From NCBI RefSeq assembly GCF_002093625.1, contig NZ_MRWD01000030.1, forward strand, positions 1-61,029: 61,029 nt of DNA, written 5' to 3'. The position numbers and the translations under genes are program-made. Positions 48,273 through 57,591 of the stretch are shown piece after piece (the stretch's first letter is position 1; the number at the start of each line of letters is the position of its first letter). The DNA comes from Rouxiella silvae (GTDB lineage: Bacteria; Pseudomonadota; Gammaproteobacteria; Enterobacterales; Enterobacteriaceae). The notes beneath the pieces were generated by a model. That model was given only the letters and a program-made list of their open reading frames with translations. It made no database searches and had not been told where the DNA came from.

Positions 48273-51128
48273 TCAGGCGGTTTTTTTTGCTTTCTGCGTA
48301 TGGCGTTCCAGCAGTGGCTTCAGGAAGCGTGCGGTATGCGACTCTTTGCACTCCGCGACGGTTTCCGGCGTGCCAGATACCAAAATTTGACCGCCGCCGT
48401 GTCCGCCTTCAGGACCCAAATCCACAATCCAGTCTGCGGTTTTGATCACATCAAGGTTGTGCTCAATCACCACAATGGTATTGCCTTGGTCACGCAACTG
48501 ATGCAGAACTTCAAGCAACTGCTGGATATCCGCGAAGTGCAGACCGGTCGTCGGCTCATCAAGAATATACAGCGTTTGACCGGTGCCGCGTTTCGACAGC
48601 TCACGCGCCAGTTTAACCCTTTGCGCCTCACCGCCGGACAGCGTCGTGGCCGACTGGCCGAGACGAATATACGACAGGCCGACGTCAATCAGCGTTTGCA
48701 GCTTGCGGGCCAATGCCGGAACAGCATCGAAGAACTCACGCGCCTCTTCAATAGTCATGTCCAACGTTTCGTGAATGCTCTTGCCTTTGTACTTAATCTC
48801 AAGCGTTTCACGGTTATAGCGTTTGCCTTTGCAATGGTCGCAGGGTACGTAGATATCCGGCAAGAAGTGCATCTCGACCTTGATTACGCCATCGCCCTGA
48901 CAGGCTTCGCAGCGACCGCCTTTCACGTTAAAGCTGAAACGTCCTGGCGTATAACCCCGCGCCCGCGATTCTGGCACACCGGCAAACAGCTCACGCACTG
49001 GTGTGAAAATACCGGTATAAGTGGCCGGGTTTGAGCGCGGTGTACGACCGATCGGGCTCTGGTCAATGTCGATGACTTTATCGAAATGCTCGAGGCCTTG
49101 AATATCACGATAAGGCGCGGCTTCCGCAATGGTTGCGCCATTAAGTTGGCGCTGCGCCAGCGGGAACAGCGTGTCATTAATCAGCGTCGATTTACCCGAT
49201 CCTGAGACGCCGGTGATGCAGGTAAATAGTCCAACCGGCAGGGTAAGGGTCACGTCTTTCAGGTTGTTACCCGTTGCGCCTACCAGTTTCAACACTTTGG
49301 CCGCATCGGCCGGAACCCGCTTTTCAGGCACAGAAATTTCGCGCTTGCCGCTGAGATACTGTCCGGTCAGGGAGTTCTCGGTAGCCATAATGTCTTCTGC
49401 CGTGCCTTCCGCGACCACTTCACCGCCGTGAACACCGGCACCTGGGCCAATATCGATAATATGGTCGGCGGCGCGAATGGCGTCTTCGTCGTGCTCAACC
49501 ACGATAACGGTATTGCCGAGGTCTCGCAGGTGAATCAATGTCTCGAGCAGGCGTTCGTTGTCGCGCTGATGCAAACCTATAGAAGGCTCATCGAGCACGT
49601 ACATTACACCCACCAGGCCCGCACCAATCTGGCTGGCAAGACGGATACGCTGGGCTTCACCGCCCGACAGTGTCTCGGCCGAACGAGAAAGAGAAAGATA
49701 GTTCAGGCCGACGTTAACCAGGAATCTCAGCCGATCGCCGATTTCTTTCAAGATCTTCTCGGCAATCTGCTTGCGCTGACCGGTAAGGTTCATGCTGAGG
49801 AAAAATTCCATCGCGTGACCGATGCTGTAATCGGAGATTTCCGGCAGCGTGGTCTCTTCAACGAAGACGTTACGTGCTTCTTCGCGCAGGCGCGTACCCT
49901 TACAGGACGCGCAGGGGCGATTGCTGATGTATTTTGCCAACTCTTCTCGTACCGCACTGGATTCCGTCTCTTTATAGCGACGTTCCATATTGTGCAGCAC
50001 ACCTTCGAACGGATGGCGACGCACCGAGGTATCACCCCGATCGTTGATGTATTTGAATTCTATGGTCTGCTTGTCGGAGCCGTGCAGAATGGCGTGCACC
50101 ACGTCTTCACTCAGCTCGTTGAAAGCCGCTTCGACGTCAAACTTGTAGTGCTCACCCAGCGAACGCAGCATCTGGAAATAGTAGAAGTTGCGACGATCCC
50201 AGCCGCGGATCGCGCCACCGGCCAACGAAAGCTCCGGATTTTGAATCACACGATCAGGGTCAAAAAACTGCTGCACGCCCAGACCGTCACAGGTTGGGCA
50301 GGCACCGGCCGGATTGTTAAACGAGAACATACGCGGTTCCAGCTCGCGCATGCTGTAGCCGCAAATCGGGCAGGCAAAGTTGGCCGAGAACAGCATTTCG
50401 TCGGCTTTAGGGTCGTCCATGTCGGCGACCACGGCAGTTCCGCCGGAAAGCTCCAGCGCGGTTTCAAAAGACTCCGCCAAACGCTGAGCCAGATCGTCGC
50501 GCACTTTAAAGCGATCGACGACGACCTCAATGGTGTGTTTCTTCTGTAGCTCCAGCTTCGGTGGATCGGACAGATCGCACACTTCGCCATCAATCCTTGC
50601 GCGGATGTAGCCCTGCGCCGCCAGATTTTCCAGCGTTTTGGTGTGCTCGCCTTTGCGATCCTTGACGATCGGTGCCAGCAGCATCAGGCGTTGCCCTTCA
50701 GGCTGTGCCAGCACGTTGTCGACCATTTGGCTCACGGTTTGCGCGGCCAGCGGAACGCCGTGTTCAGCGCAGCGCGGTTCGCCCACGCGAGCAAACAGCA
50801 GGCGCAGGTAGTCGTGAATTTCGGTAATCGTCCCGACTGTTGAACGCGGGTTGTGCGACGTCGATTTTTGCTCAATCGAAATAGCCGGTGACAACCCTTC
50901 AATATGGTCGACGTCCGGTTTTTCCATCAAGGATAAAAATTGCCGCGCATAGGCTGAAAGCGACTCAACGTAGCGGCGCTGACCTTCGGCATACAGGGTG
51001 TCAAAAGCCAGTGAGGACTTGCCAGATCCGGATAATCCGGTGACAACAATCAGTTTGTCGCGCGGAATAATCAGGTTGATATTCTTGAGATTATGGGTAC
51101 GTGCGCCCCGAACTTCTATCTTATCCAT
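48273..51128 (-). CDS. uvrA: UvrABC excinuclease subunit A
   Basis: DNA-damage-recognition ATPase of nucleotide excision repair, 951 residues. Two ABC modules: Walker [33 protein letters not shown] and [12 protein letters not shown]; signatures [14 protein letters not shown] and [14 protein letters not shown]; Walker [12 protein letters not shown] and [11 protein letters not shown]. Zinc sites CPICGYS...CPTCDGLG and CEACQGDG...CDHCKGKRY. Shares a divergent, SOS-box-bearing promoter region with ssb. A 373-residue open frame on the opposite strand is a shadow. Confidence 0.97.
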   Translation of the reverse strand: MDKIEVRGARTHNLKNINLIIPRDKLIVVTGLSGSGKSSLAFDTLYAEGQRRYVESLSAYARQFLSLMEKPDVDHIEGLSPAISIEQKSTSHNPRSTVGTITEIHDYLRLLFARVGEPRCAEHGVPLAAQTVSQMVDNVLAQPEGQRLMLLAPIVKDRKGEHTKTLENLAAQGYIRARIDGEVCDLSDPPKLELQKKHTIEVVVDRFKVRDDLAQRLAESFETALELSGGTAVVADMDDPKADEMLFSANFACPICGYSMRELEPRMFSFNNPAGACPTCDGLGVQQFFDPDRVIQNPELSLAGGAIRGWDRRNFYYFQMLRSLGEHYKFDVEAAFNELSEDVVHAILHGSDKQTIEFKYINDRGDTSVRRHPFEGVLHNMERRYKETESSAVREELAKYISNRPCASCKGTRLREEARNVFVEETTLPEISDYSIGHAMEFFLSMNLTGQRKQIAEKILKEIGDRLRFLVNVGLNYLSLSRSAETLSGGEAQRIRLASQIGAGLVGVMYVLDEPSIGLHQRDNERLLETLIHLRDLGNTVIVVEHDEDAIRAADHIIDIGPGAGVHGGEVVAEGTAEDIMATENSLTGQYLSGKREISVPEKRVPADAAKVLKLVGATGNNLKDVTLTLPVGLFTCITGVSGSGKSTLINDTLFPLAQRQLNGATIAEAAPYRDIQGLEHFDKVIDIDQSPIGRTPRSNPATYTGIFTPVRELFAGVPESRARGYTPGRFSFNVKGGRCEACQGDGVIKVEMHFLPDIYVPCDHCKGKRYNRETLEIKYKGKSIHETLDMTIEEAREFFDAVPALARKLQTLIDVGLSYIRLGQSATTLSGGEAQRVKLARELSKRGTGQTLYILDEPTTGLHFADIQQLLEVLHQLRDQGNTIVVIEHNLDVIKTADWIVDLGPEGGHGGGQILVSGTPETVAECKESHTARFLKPLLERHTQKAKKTA

Positions 51129-51303
51129 TCATCATTCCCGGAATAACTTGAAAGCTCACCGTGCCGGTGACTGTCCGCGATGCGTGTGTGAAATTGCATA
51201 CCCGCTTACCGATTGATTCGGGTATATCCGCCCCAGACACGGCATCTGAATCAGAAAATTGGGCACAGAAAGTACGAAACGAGTAAGTATGACACAAAAA
51301 AAC

Positions 51304-51319
51304 CTGAATGGATATCCAG
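51304..51319. promoter_or_regulatory. LexA (SOS) box between uvrA and ssb
   Basis: CTGAATGGATATCCAG fits CTG-N10-CAG and sits where the E. coli uvrA-ssb site lies. It should make uvrA damage-inducible, with weaker effect on ssb. The remaining 320-base gap holds the two promoters and no gene. Confidence 0.75.
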
Positions 51320-51447
51320 TAGAAGTCTGCAACCTTGTCGACTCCGTAAACATTATCTCGATATGCATTGCAGGTATTATCTAGAATCTGCCCATGCTAA
51401 AATTCATGGTTTATACTGTATAAAATTAACTCATCAGGAGAGTCGAC

Positions 51448-51996
51448 ATGGCCAGCAGAGGCGTAAACAAAGTGATTCTGGTTGGGAATCTGGGTCAGGA
51501 TCCCGAAGTCCGCTACATGCCTAACGGCGGTGCTGTTGCCAATATCACCCTGGCAACCTCTGAAAGCTGGCGCGACAAGGCGACCGGCGAGCAGAAAGAG
51601 AAGACTGAATGGCACCGCGTTGTGCTGTTCGGCAAGCTGGCAGAAGTTGCAGGTGAATACCTGCGTAAAGGCTCTCAGGTTTATATTGAAGGCGCACTGC
51701 AAACGCGCAAGTGGACCGATCAGGCAGGTGTTGAAAAATACACTACCGAAATCGTGGTAAACGTCGGTGGCACCATGCAAATGCTGGGTGGTCGTGCGGG
51801 CGGCGGTGCTCCTGCAGGCGGCGGCCAACCTTCTGGCGGCCAAGCTTCAGGTGGCCAGCAGGGCGGTTGGGGTCAACCTCAGCAGCCACAGGGCGGTAAT
51901 CAGTTCAGCGGCGGTCAGCAATCTCGTCCGGCTCAGAATGCACCGGCGCAAAGCAACGAACCACCCATGGATTTCGACGACGATATCCCGTTCTGA
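51448..51996 (+). CDS. ssb: Single-stranded DNA-binding protein
   Basis: 182 residues: OB fold at 1-112 ([42 protein letters not shown]), a Gly/Gln-rich flexible linker (about 113-170), and the acidic protein-interaction tip DFDDDIPF. Binds ssDNA as a tetramer and recruits repair and replication proteins. AGGAGAG precedes the ATG. Ends at a strong terminator. Confidence 0.97.
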   Translation: MASRGVNKVILVGNLGQDPEVRYMPNGGAVANITLATSESWRDKATGEQKEKTEWHRVVLFGKLAEVAGEYLRKGSQVYIEGALQTRKWTDQAGVEKYTTEIVVNVGGTMQMLGGRAGGGAPAGGGQPSGGQASGGQQGGWGQPQQPQGGNQFSGGQQSRPAQNAPAQSNEPPMDFDDDIPF

Positions 51997-52058
51997 TCCT
52001 TGCCCACCTAGCGGCTGCTGGTGAGTCTTTAAAAGACAGGTAATTTTCACGACGACTG

Positions 52059-52083
52059 ACCCCGCTTTTAGCGGGGTTTTTTT
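52059..52083 (+). terminator. ssb terminator
   Basis: ACCCCGCT / AGCGGGGT stem with a TTT loop and seven T residues. Confidence 0.93.
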
Positions 52084-52163
52084 GGGCTCATATCTGGCGT
52101 AATCTTAAAAAATTGCAGGTTCGTGGCTGTAAAACGTACTTTCCATCATGCAGGGAGCCGTAA

Positions 52164-53222
52164 ATGAAACAGGCGAACAGCCTTTTTGATTTTCATCAGG
52201 TTATGGATGATAAAGCCCGCTTGAACCAGTTTGTTTTGGATCCTGACCAGCAACAGGTTATTGCTTGTCTTGATGCACTGATGAAGCGGTCGTTAAGTCC
52301 CCCCAAAAAGTTTTTTAGAAAAGAGACGTTGCCTAAGTCAGGTGTTTACGTTTGGGGAACGGTCGGGCGCGGTAAGAGCTTTATCGTCGACAGTTTTTTT
52401 TCAGCGGCTCCCGTCAAAAATAAAATACGGGTCCATTTCCATGATTTCCTGCGTGAACTGCACTGCCATATCAACCGCCCGCACACCGGTGAAAATACTC
52501 TTGATGCTGCATTAAACGCGCAGTTGGGCCATTGCGAGCTATTGTGTTTCGATGAGCTGCATCTGCACGACGTCGGTGACGCGATGCTGGTGAAAAGCCT
52601 GCTTGAACTGATTGCAAGGCGGCGAATTATCCTCGTCGCCACCTCGAACTATCCCCCTGACCAGCTGTTGTCGAATCCTCTTTATCATTCACGTTTTGCC
52701 TCCTCAATTGAACTGATTAAGCAGAATATGCAGGTGGTGGCGCTGGGCGGGACTTTGGATTACCGCACGCTGGGCGGCAACACTTTCACGCCGTTTAGCA
52801 AAGGGGCTTATCTCTGTCCGGGCACTGAGGCACAGCGTCGCGACTGCGTGCTACCGTTATTGCCGGTCAGCGATCCTCTGCCGCTTCGCGTGGGTCATCG
52901 CCACATTAATGTGTTGTCGGCCAGTGAGAATTTTCTTCACCTTACCTTCGAAGCGCTATGCGCTGCACCGACGGCCGTGATGGATTATTTGAGTCTGTGT
53001 GAGCATTACCGCTGCTGGATAATAGAGGGTGTTCCCAAACTCGAAAACTCTTCTCCCGCAGTGCAGCAGCGTTTTATTAACGTGATCGACGTGCTTTATG
53101 ACCAACACTGCCGGTTATTTTTAATCAGCGACTATGCGCTGCACAAAATGACCGAAGGTGTTCAACAGGAAGATATTCAGCGCACGCGAAGCCGCCTGCA
53201 ACAGCTTAACTATCTCGTTTAG
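52164..53222 (+). CDS. ZapE/AFG1-like ATPase paralogue
   Basis: 352 residues with AFG1/ZapE architecture: Walker A GTVGRGKS, RVHFHDFLRELHCHI, Walker B LLCFDELHLHDVGDAMLVKSLLEL, sensor ATSNYPPDQLL. It differs from E. coli ZapE (GGVGRGKT and FDEFFVSDITDAM) and is not in the zapE locus, so it is probably a divergent paralogue. ZapE modulates the FtsZ ring; this protein's role is unknown. Followed after 35 bases by a TauE/SafE permease on the same strand. Confidence 0.82.
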   Translation: MKQANSLFDFHQVMDDKARLNQFVLDPDQQQVIACLDALMKRSLSPPKKFFRKETLPKSGVYVWGTVGRGKSFIVDSFFSAAPVKNKIRVHFHDFLRELHCHINRPHTGENTLDAALNAQLGHCELLCFDELHLHDVGDAMLVKSLLELIARRRIILVATSNYPPDQLLSNPLYHSRFASSIELIKQNMQVVALGGTLDYRTLGGNTFTPFSKGAYLCPGTEAQRRDCVLPLLPVSDPLPLRVGHRHINVLSASENFLHLTFEALCAAPTAVMDYLSLCEHYRCWIIEGVPKLENSSPAVQQRFINVIDVLYDQHCRLFLISDYALHKMTEGVQQEDIQRTRSRLQQLNYLV

Positions 53223-53257
53223 CAGTAATCGCCGCTAACCCAAGGACTCGGTACACC

Positions 53258-54004
53258 ATGCTCGACACACTCACGTTCGCAAATTATCTGCTGCTCGCTG
53301 CCACGTTATTGGTGGCTTACGTGATTTTCGGCATCGCGGGTTTTGGCTCGGCGCTTATCGCCAGCCCGGTGATGGCGCTCTACATTCCACTGAAAGAGAT
53401 TGTGCCGGTTTTGGCATTGTTAGACTTGTGCGCCGCACTGGTCAACGTTAGTCGAGATGGGCGTAACGCGCAGTGGTCAGAGTTGAAAAGGCTGGTGCCG
53501 TTGATGATTATCGGTAGCCTGGTTGGTGCAACGATCCTGTTAAAAACTCGTCCCGATATTCTTTTGCTCGCGCTGGGCATGTTTGTCGTCCTGTATGCCC
53601 TTTACTCGTTTAGTGGACTGAAACCGCATCGTCCTTTTTCGCCCAAGGCATCTGTGCCATTTGGACTGGTCGGCGGAATATTCAGCGCGCTGTTTGGCAG
53701 CGGTGGATTTATCTATGCCATTTATCTCAGCGGGCGCATCGAGAAGAAAGAGGCTTTTCGCATTACTCAAACCACACTGATTGGCCTGAGTACGCTGACG
53801 CGGGTGATTATCTTCGCTTTTGCCGGGATCTATCTCGACGTCAATCTATGGCTACTGGCGCTGTCGCTGCTGCCGGGCATGCTGATAGGCATCACGCTGG
53901 GGCGTTACTTCACGTTGAAAATGTCACGTGAGCAGTTTCTTAAGCTTCTCAATATCATTCTGCTTGCCTCGGGAGCGATGCTTATTTTCAGATATTTTAA
54001 TTAG
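53258..54004 (+). CDS. TauE/SafE-family sulfite/anion exporter-like permease
   Basis: 248 residues with seven to eight membrane helices and the duplicated family motif (IFGIAGFGSALIASPVMALYIPLKEIVPVLALLDLCAAL; GLVGGIFSALFGSGGFIYAIYLSG). Family members export sulfite, sulfoacetate and similar anions; the substrate here is unknown. Probable operon with the AFG1-like gene. Its stop overlaps the stop region of the minus-strand gene by four bases. Confidence 0.85.
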   Translation: MLDTLTFANYLLLAATLLVAYVIFGIAGFGSALIASPVMALYIPLKEIVPVLALLDLCAALVNVSRDGRNAQWSELKRLVPLMIIGSLVGATILLKTRPDILLLALGMFVVLYALYSFSGLKPHRPFSPKASVPFGLVGGIFSALFGSGGFIYAIYLSGRIEKKEAFRITQTTLIGLSTLTRVIIFAFAGIYLDVNLWLLALSLLPGMLIGITLGRYFTLKMSREQFLKLLNIILLASGAMLIFRYFN

Positions 54005-54495
54005 CGAGAAGGCTGATTTAGCATCTCAAATTTCGCGCCTTTTATCACAATTTCGTTGAACTGGAGATGGTGCATAAATTCTCTGAGGATCAGCAGGGTG
54101 GCAGCGAAATCGTTACCGTCTGGAATACCTTCAAAGCTGGCAGGGCGCCCATTGATAACCAGTGCCAATCGGTCGAAGGTGCGTTCGACGGCCTCAACGG
54201 AAAGAGACATTTCTTCGTTTTCTGCCACGCCAGCCAGGCGTGCGATGGCACGGATATCATTGTCTTCACTGTATAAACGCGCGCCCGGAGCGATATCATG
54301 ACGCAAACGTGCAATCTCATCTTCTACCACCATAATGGCGGTTTCCATCTCGGCGGGGGTAGGAGGCTGGTGCCTGAAATACGCCAATGATGTGAGCTGT
54401 GAACCCAATGTTAAGCGCTGTATTGTGCCGTCGAGAGTGACCTGAGTGTCTTCGCTGCCGATATGCAGAAAAACGGTTGATAAAGCTGGCGCCAT
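54001..54495 (-). CDS. Conserved-looking hypothetical protein, family not recognised
   Basis: 164 residues, soluble, acidic; no signal peptide or membrane helix. Starts VFLHIGSEDTQVTLDGTIQRLTLGS, has an Ala/Glu-rich helical middle and ends with a beta-like FNEIVIKGAKFEML. GGAG seven bases before the ATG and a full frame with enteric codon usage support a real gene. It converges with the TauE gene (four-base overlap) and lies downstream of a LysR gene on the same strand. No function proposed. Confidence 0.65.
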   Translation of the reverse strand: MAPALSTVFLHIGSEDTQVTLDGTIQRLTLGSQLTSLAYFRHQPPTPAEMETAIMVVEDEIARLRHDIAPGARLYSEDNDIRAIARLAGVAENEEMSLSVEAVERTFDRLALVINGRPASFEGIPDGNDFAATLLILREFMHHLQFNEIVIKGAKFEMLNQPSR

Positions 54496-54550
54496 GTTTT
54501 ACTCCGTAGCCGATGGCCGATAAGGCCGTGAGTCTTTGAATAACTTACTC

Positions 54551-54584
54551 CCACTTAGCCAGATTACGCAATCTGACTGAGTGG
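54551..54584 (-). terminator. Hairpin after the LysR gene
   Basis: 15-bp stem with one mismatch and one G-U pair (54551-54565 with 54570-54584, loop ACGC) 16 bases after the lysR-type stop codon on the minus strand. No T-run follows, so it may be an mRNA-end structure and not a true intrinsic terminator. Confidence 0.45.
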
Positions 54585-54599
54585 CGACGCGCTCCATTT

Positions 54600-55496
54600 T
54601 TAAACGTTATGCATGGAAAATGCCTGCACCATCCAATCAATAAAGACCCTGACGCGCGGCGAAAGCTGGCGATTTCTCGGATAAAGCAGGGAAACGGGCA
54701 TGGAACCGGCGGGAAACTGCGGCAAAATAGGCACCAGCGTTCCCTGAGCCAAATCAGCAGCCACGCCATAGTGTGGCACTTGGATAATGCCTAATCCTTG
54801 TCGTGCTGCCTCTTTCATACTTTCTGAACCCGTGACGGAAACGCTGGTCGGCAAATTAATAATCCGCTCTTCGCCTTCAACATAAAAGGTCAAAGGCAGA
54901 ATATTTCCGCTGGCGCTAGAGTGAAATCCCACCATCTGATGATGCCGTTGCAGCGCGTCGAGCGTGTCCGGTAGGCCAAATTTCTTCACATAATGCGGGC
55001 TGGCACAGGTGACTTCCTGAAAATGCCCCAGCGAGCGGGCCACCATGTCGCTGTCTTTAAGTTCACCTGCGCGAATGACACAGTCAATGCCTTCACGCAC
55101 CAGGTCCACCAGCCGATCGCCTTCACTGATAGCCAGCGTCATTTCAGGGTGACGAACCAAAAAGCTCTCGAGTCCAGGAAAGATGAAGTTTCGCGCGATG
55201 GCAGAATTAACGTCAATGCGCAGCAAACCTTTTGGCCTCGCGCCGGCAAACGCCATTTCAGCTTCTTCAACCTCGGCCAGAATACGTAGACAGCGTTGGT
55301 AATAGGCTTCACCGTCCAACGTTGAGCTGACGTGGCGCGTCGTGCGTTGCAGCAGTCGTACATTCAGGCGCGTCTCTAGCTGCTTGATGGCGTCAGTCAC
55401 CGTTGAGCGTTTTAAATTTAAATCCTCTGCCGCCCGCGTAAAACTGCGTAGCTCTACCACGCGCGTAAAAAGCCGCATGCTGTCGAGTTTATCCAT
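54600..55496 (-). CDS. LysR-family transcriptional regulator
   Basis: 298 residues. Helix-turn-helix MRLFTRVVELRSFTRAAEDLNLKRSTVTDAIKQLETRLNVRLLQRTTRHVSSTLDG, effector domain from about 90 (LLRIDVNSAIARNFIFPGL, DCVIRAGELKDSDMVARSLG). Belongs to the large CrgA/DmlR-like group. Divergent from an SDR gene; the 139-base gap contains a dyad (55513-55540), so it probably controls the SDR. Confidence 0.88.
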   Translation of the reverse strand: MDKLDSMRLFTRVVELRSFTRAAEDLNLKRSTVTDAIKQLETRLNVRLLQRTTRHVSSTLDGEAYYQRCLRILAEVEEAEMAFAGARPKGLLRIDVNSAIARNFIFPGLESFLVRHPEMTLAISEGDRLVDLVREGIDCVIRAGELKDSDMVARSLGHFQEVTCASPHYVKKFGLPDTLDALQRHHQMVGFHSSASGNILPLTFYVEGEERIINLPTSVSVTGSESMKEAARQGLGIIQVPHYGVAADLAQGTLVPILPQFPAGSMPVSLLYPRNRQLSPRVRVFIDWMVQAFSMHNV

Positions 55497-55512
55497 TTTT
55501 ATGCCGCAATTG

Positions 55513-55540
55513 TTCGTTTTATCCGGATAGTGTTAACGAA
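55513..55540. promoter_or_regulatory. Candidate LysR binding dyad
   Basis: TTCGTT / AACGAA arms enclose the perfect palindrome TATCCGGATA (55520-55529); a related TTATCCGAAC follows at 55551-55560. This arrangement (recognition dyad plus activation half-site) between divergent lysR and target is typical of the family. Motif specificity is inferred. Confidence 0.5.
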
Positions 55541-55635
55541 TAATAGGTGATTATCCGAACGATTCAAAGGTGCATTATTTGTTCACCGGCCAGCAAGCGT
55601 GGCTCAATTGAACACCTCTAATAAGGATACACAGC

Positions 55636-56391
55636 ATGACGACTTCAAACGCACAGCCTGTAGAACAAAAAGTTGCGTTGGTTACCGGCGGTTCGCGCGG
55701 TATTGGCGCCGCGATAGTAGAGCGTCTGGCAAAAGACGGTTTCACGGTAATCGTAAACTATGCCCGTAGCGCCGACGAAGCCGATGAGCTGGTTCGCAAG
55801 ATTGAGCAGGCCGGTGGACGCGCGGTCAGCGCCCAGGCTGACGTGAGCGATGCGGCATCGGTACGCAAGATGTTTGACAGCGCCGAGCAGGCTTTTGGCG
55901 GCATTGACGTGCTGGTCAATAATGCCGGTATCATGACACTCTCAACTATTGCCGACACCGATGACGAAACCTTTGACCGTCTGATCGACACCAATCTCAA
56001 AGGCACCTTTAACACCCTGCGTGAGGCAGCAAAACGCCTGCGTAACGGCGGACGCGTGATTAATTTCTCTACCAGCGTAGTGGGACTGTATCAGCCAACT
56101 TACGGCGTATATGCCGCGACCAAGGCGGCAGTGGAAGCTATGAGCCGCGTGTTGACCAAAGAGCTGCGCGGACGCAATATCACCGTCAACGTGGTGGCAC
56201 CTGGCCCGACGGCGACCGAACTTTTCCTCAACGGAAAATCACAGCAGCTGATTGAAAACATCACCAAACTTGCGCCGCTTGAGCGGTTGGGTCAGCCAGA
56301 CGATATCGCAGCCAGCGTCGCTTTCCTCGCCGGTCCTGACGGCGCTTGGGTTAATGGCCAAACGCTGCGGGTGAACGGCGGGATAATTTGA
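55636..56391 (+). CDS. SDR-family NAD(P)-dependent oxidoreductase
   Basis: 251 residues, classical short-chain dehydrogenase. Cofactor site VTGGSRGIGAAI, LVNNAGIM, catalytic Ser in NFSTSV and Tyr-x3-Lys in YGVYAATKAAVE, C-terminal GAWVNGQTLRVNGG. Arg in the first loop (SRGIG, YARS) suggests NADPH. Substrate unknown. Divergent from its probable LysR regulator. AAGGATAC precedes the start. Confidence 0.88.
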   Translation: MTTSNAQPVEQKVALVTGGSRGIGAAIVERLAKDGFTVIVNYARSADEADELVRKIEQAGGRAVSAQADVSDAASVRKMFDSAEQAFGGIDVLVNNAGIMTLSTIADTDDETFDRLIDTNLKGTFNTLREAAKRLRNGGRVINFSTSVVGLYQPTYGVYAATKAAVEAMSRVLTKELRGRNITVNVVAPGPTATELFLNGKSQQLIENITKLAPLERLGQPDDIAASVAFLAGPDGAWVNGQTLRVNGGII

Positions 56392-56396
56392 TTGAA

Positions 56397-56421
56397 TTTG
56401 TAGACTCCTTATATCTACAAA
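56397..56421 (+). repeat. 8-bp inverted repeat after the SDR gene
   Basis: TTTGTAGA / TCTACAAA around a 9-base loop, five bases after the stop codon. A second small hairpin ACCCT-CTGAC-AGGGT with CATTTTTT follows at about 56424-56450 and could be the SDR terminator. Confidence 0.5.
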
Positions 56422-56470
56422 CAACCCTCTGACAGGGTGAGTCATTTTTTACCTAATAATTACAAGCATT

Positions 56471-56521
56471 CGCGGCGCACCCACTGAGGTTCTGTTAACT
56501 CAGTGCGGGCCGCGGCTTTTT
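56471..56521 (+). terminator. Long hairpin with T-run overlapping the EamA 3' end
   Basis: CACTGAG / CTCAGTG core stem extended with mismatches to CGCGGC / GGCCGCG, followed by CTTTTT on the plus strand. It overlaps the stop region of the convergent EamA gene and would stop SDR read-through. Confidence 0.6.
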
Positions 56522-57403
56522 CCACTCGGTAAGCCAGCGTGGACGATAAAACATCACCAGGTTCCCCAGCAAGATCAGCGTAAGTCCAATAACGGCGTTG
56601 GTATGCCATTGATATCCTTCATAGAAGGTTGATACTGTAAGCGCTACCAGTGGAAACAGCAGCGTGCTGTAGGCCGCCTGACTGGCGCCAATACGACCGA
56701 CCAGACTGAAATACATCCCAAATCCCAGTACTGAACCAAATACGGCCAGATAGACCAACGATCCTAAATAAGACGGCGTTAATTCAACCGCAAAAGAGGC
56801 ACCCTGAAACAGACTAAGCAGCGCCATTACCGCCGCGCCGTAACCCATCGCGTAAGTATTAGTACTCACTACGTCCAGCCCGTGCTGCTTGTGGCGGGTG
56901 CTGATCATATTGCCCAATGAAAAACCGAAGGTACCCAGCAGGCTGAGTCCGATTCCTTTGAGCAGGCCTGGAGCGATATGCGCAGCACTGAGGTCATGCC
57001 AGAACAGCGTCACGATCCCGGCGAGGCCCAGAATAGAGGCTGGGATAAGCGCAGGTGAAAGCTTTTGGCGGAAAAACAGCATGCCGTTGAAGGCGTTAAA
57101 CAATACCGACATCGAGAAAATGACCGATTCCAGTCCGCTGCTGATGTAAGCTGCCGCATGGTAAAAACAGTAAAAATTGAATGCGAAAACACAACAGCCC
57201 TGTGCGACGCAAAACAGGTGGTCTTTCAGCGCCAGTTTGCGCAGGCGCCGGGTGACGAGCAGGGTGACCATCATCAACAATGAGGCCAGTAAAAAACGAT
57301 AGAAAATGGATACGGTAACGGCAACGACACCCTGTTGCAGATAGATGGCAAACCAGGTTGTGCCCCAAATGAGGATCACAGAAATATACAGCAGCGCGTT
57401 CAT
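56495..57403 (-). CDS. EamA/DMT-family transporter
   Basis: 302 residues, ten predicted membrane helices in two EamA repeats (LLYISVILIWGTTWFAIYLQQG start; GIGLSLLGTFGFSLGNMIS mid; VLGFGMYFSLVGRIGASQAAYSTLLFPLVALTVS end). Drug/metabolite or amino-acid exporter; substrate unknown. Start set at 57403, where the first helix begins; longer forms add a hydrophilic stretch that overlaps the operator region. Divergent from the AraC-type gene. Confidence 0.85.
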   Translation of the reverse strand: MNALLYISVILIWGTTWFAIYLQQGVVAVTVSIFYRFLLASLLMMVTLLVTRRLRKLALKDHLFCVAQGCCVFAFNFYCFYHAAAYISSGLESVIFSMSVLFNAFNGMLFFRQKLSPALIPASILGLAGIVTLFWHDLSAAHIAPGLLKGIGLSLLGTFGFSLGNMISTRHKQHGLDVVSTNTYAMGYGAAVMALLSLFQGASFAVELTPSYLGSLVYLAVFGSVLGFGMYFSLVGRIGASQAAYSTLLFPLVALTVSTFYEGYQWHTNAVIGLTLILLGNLVMFYRPRWLTEWKKPRPALS

Positions 57404-57475
57404 AGTGTTGTCCAGCCAAGAGAAAGAAGTTCCAGACTGATTATTGCGGTTTGATAAAACACGGGCTTTCATCAA

Positions 57476-57530
57476 CTTGCGGTCATTTGCATAATCTTGC
57501 GGTTTTTTTAGGGCAAAAATGCAGTCATTT
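57476..57530. promoter_or_regulatory. Phased direct repeats, candidate AraC operator
   Basis: CTTGCGGTCA at 57476, CTTGCGGTTT at 57496 and TGCAGTCATTT at 57520 (compare TGCGGTCATTT at 57478). Spacings of 20 and 42 bases put the copies on one helix face. They lie between the divergent EamA and AraC genes. Confidence 0.6.
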
Positions 57531-57591
57531 CTCGCTCTCGACCCCGCCAAAACACTACAATATCGCTATTCATCCCCTGGGAAGCCACGCT

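Noticed and set aside
49428-50549. A 373-codon open frame on the plus strand inside uvrA
   Set aside because: It is fully antisense to uvrA, whose motifs are intact, and its composition is what reverse-complemented uvrA codons give. No ribosome site or family match.
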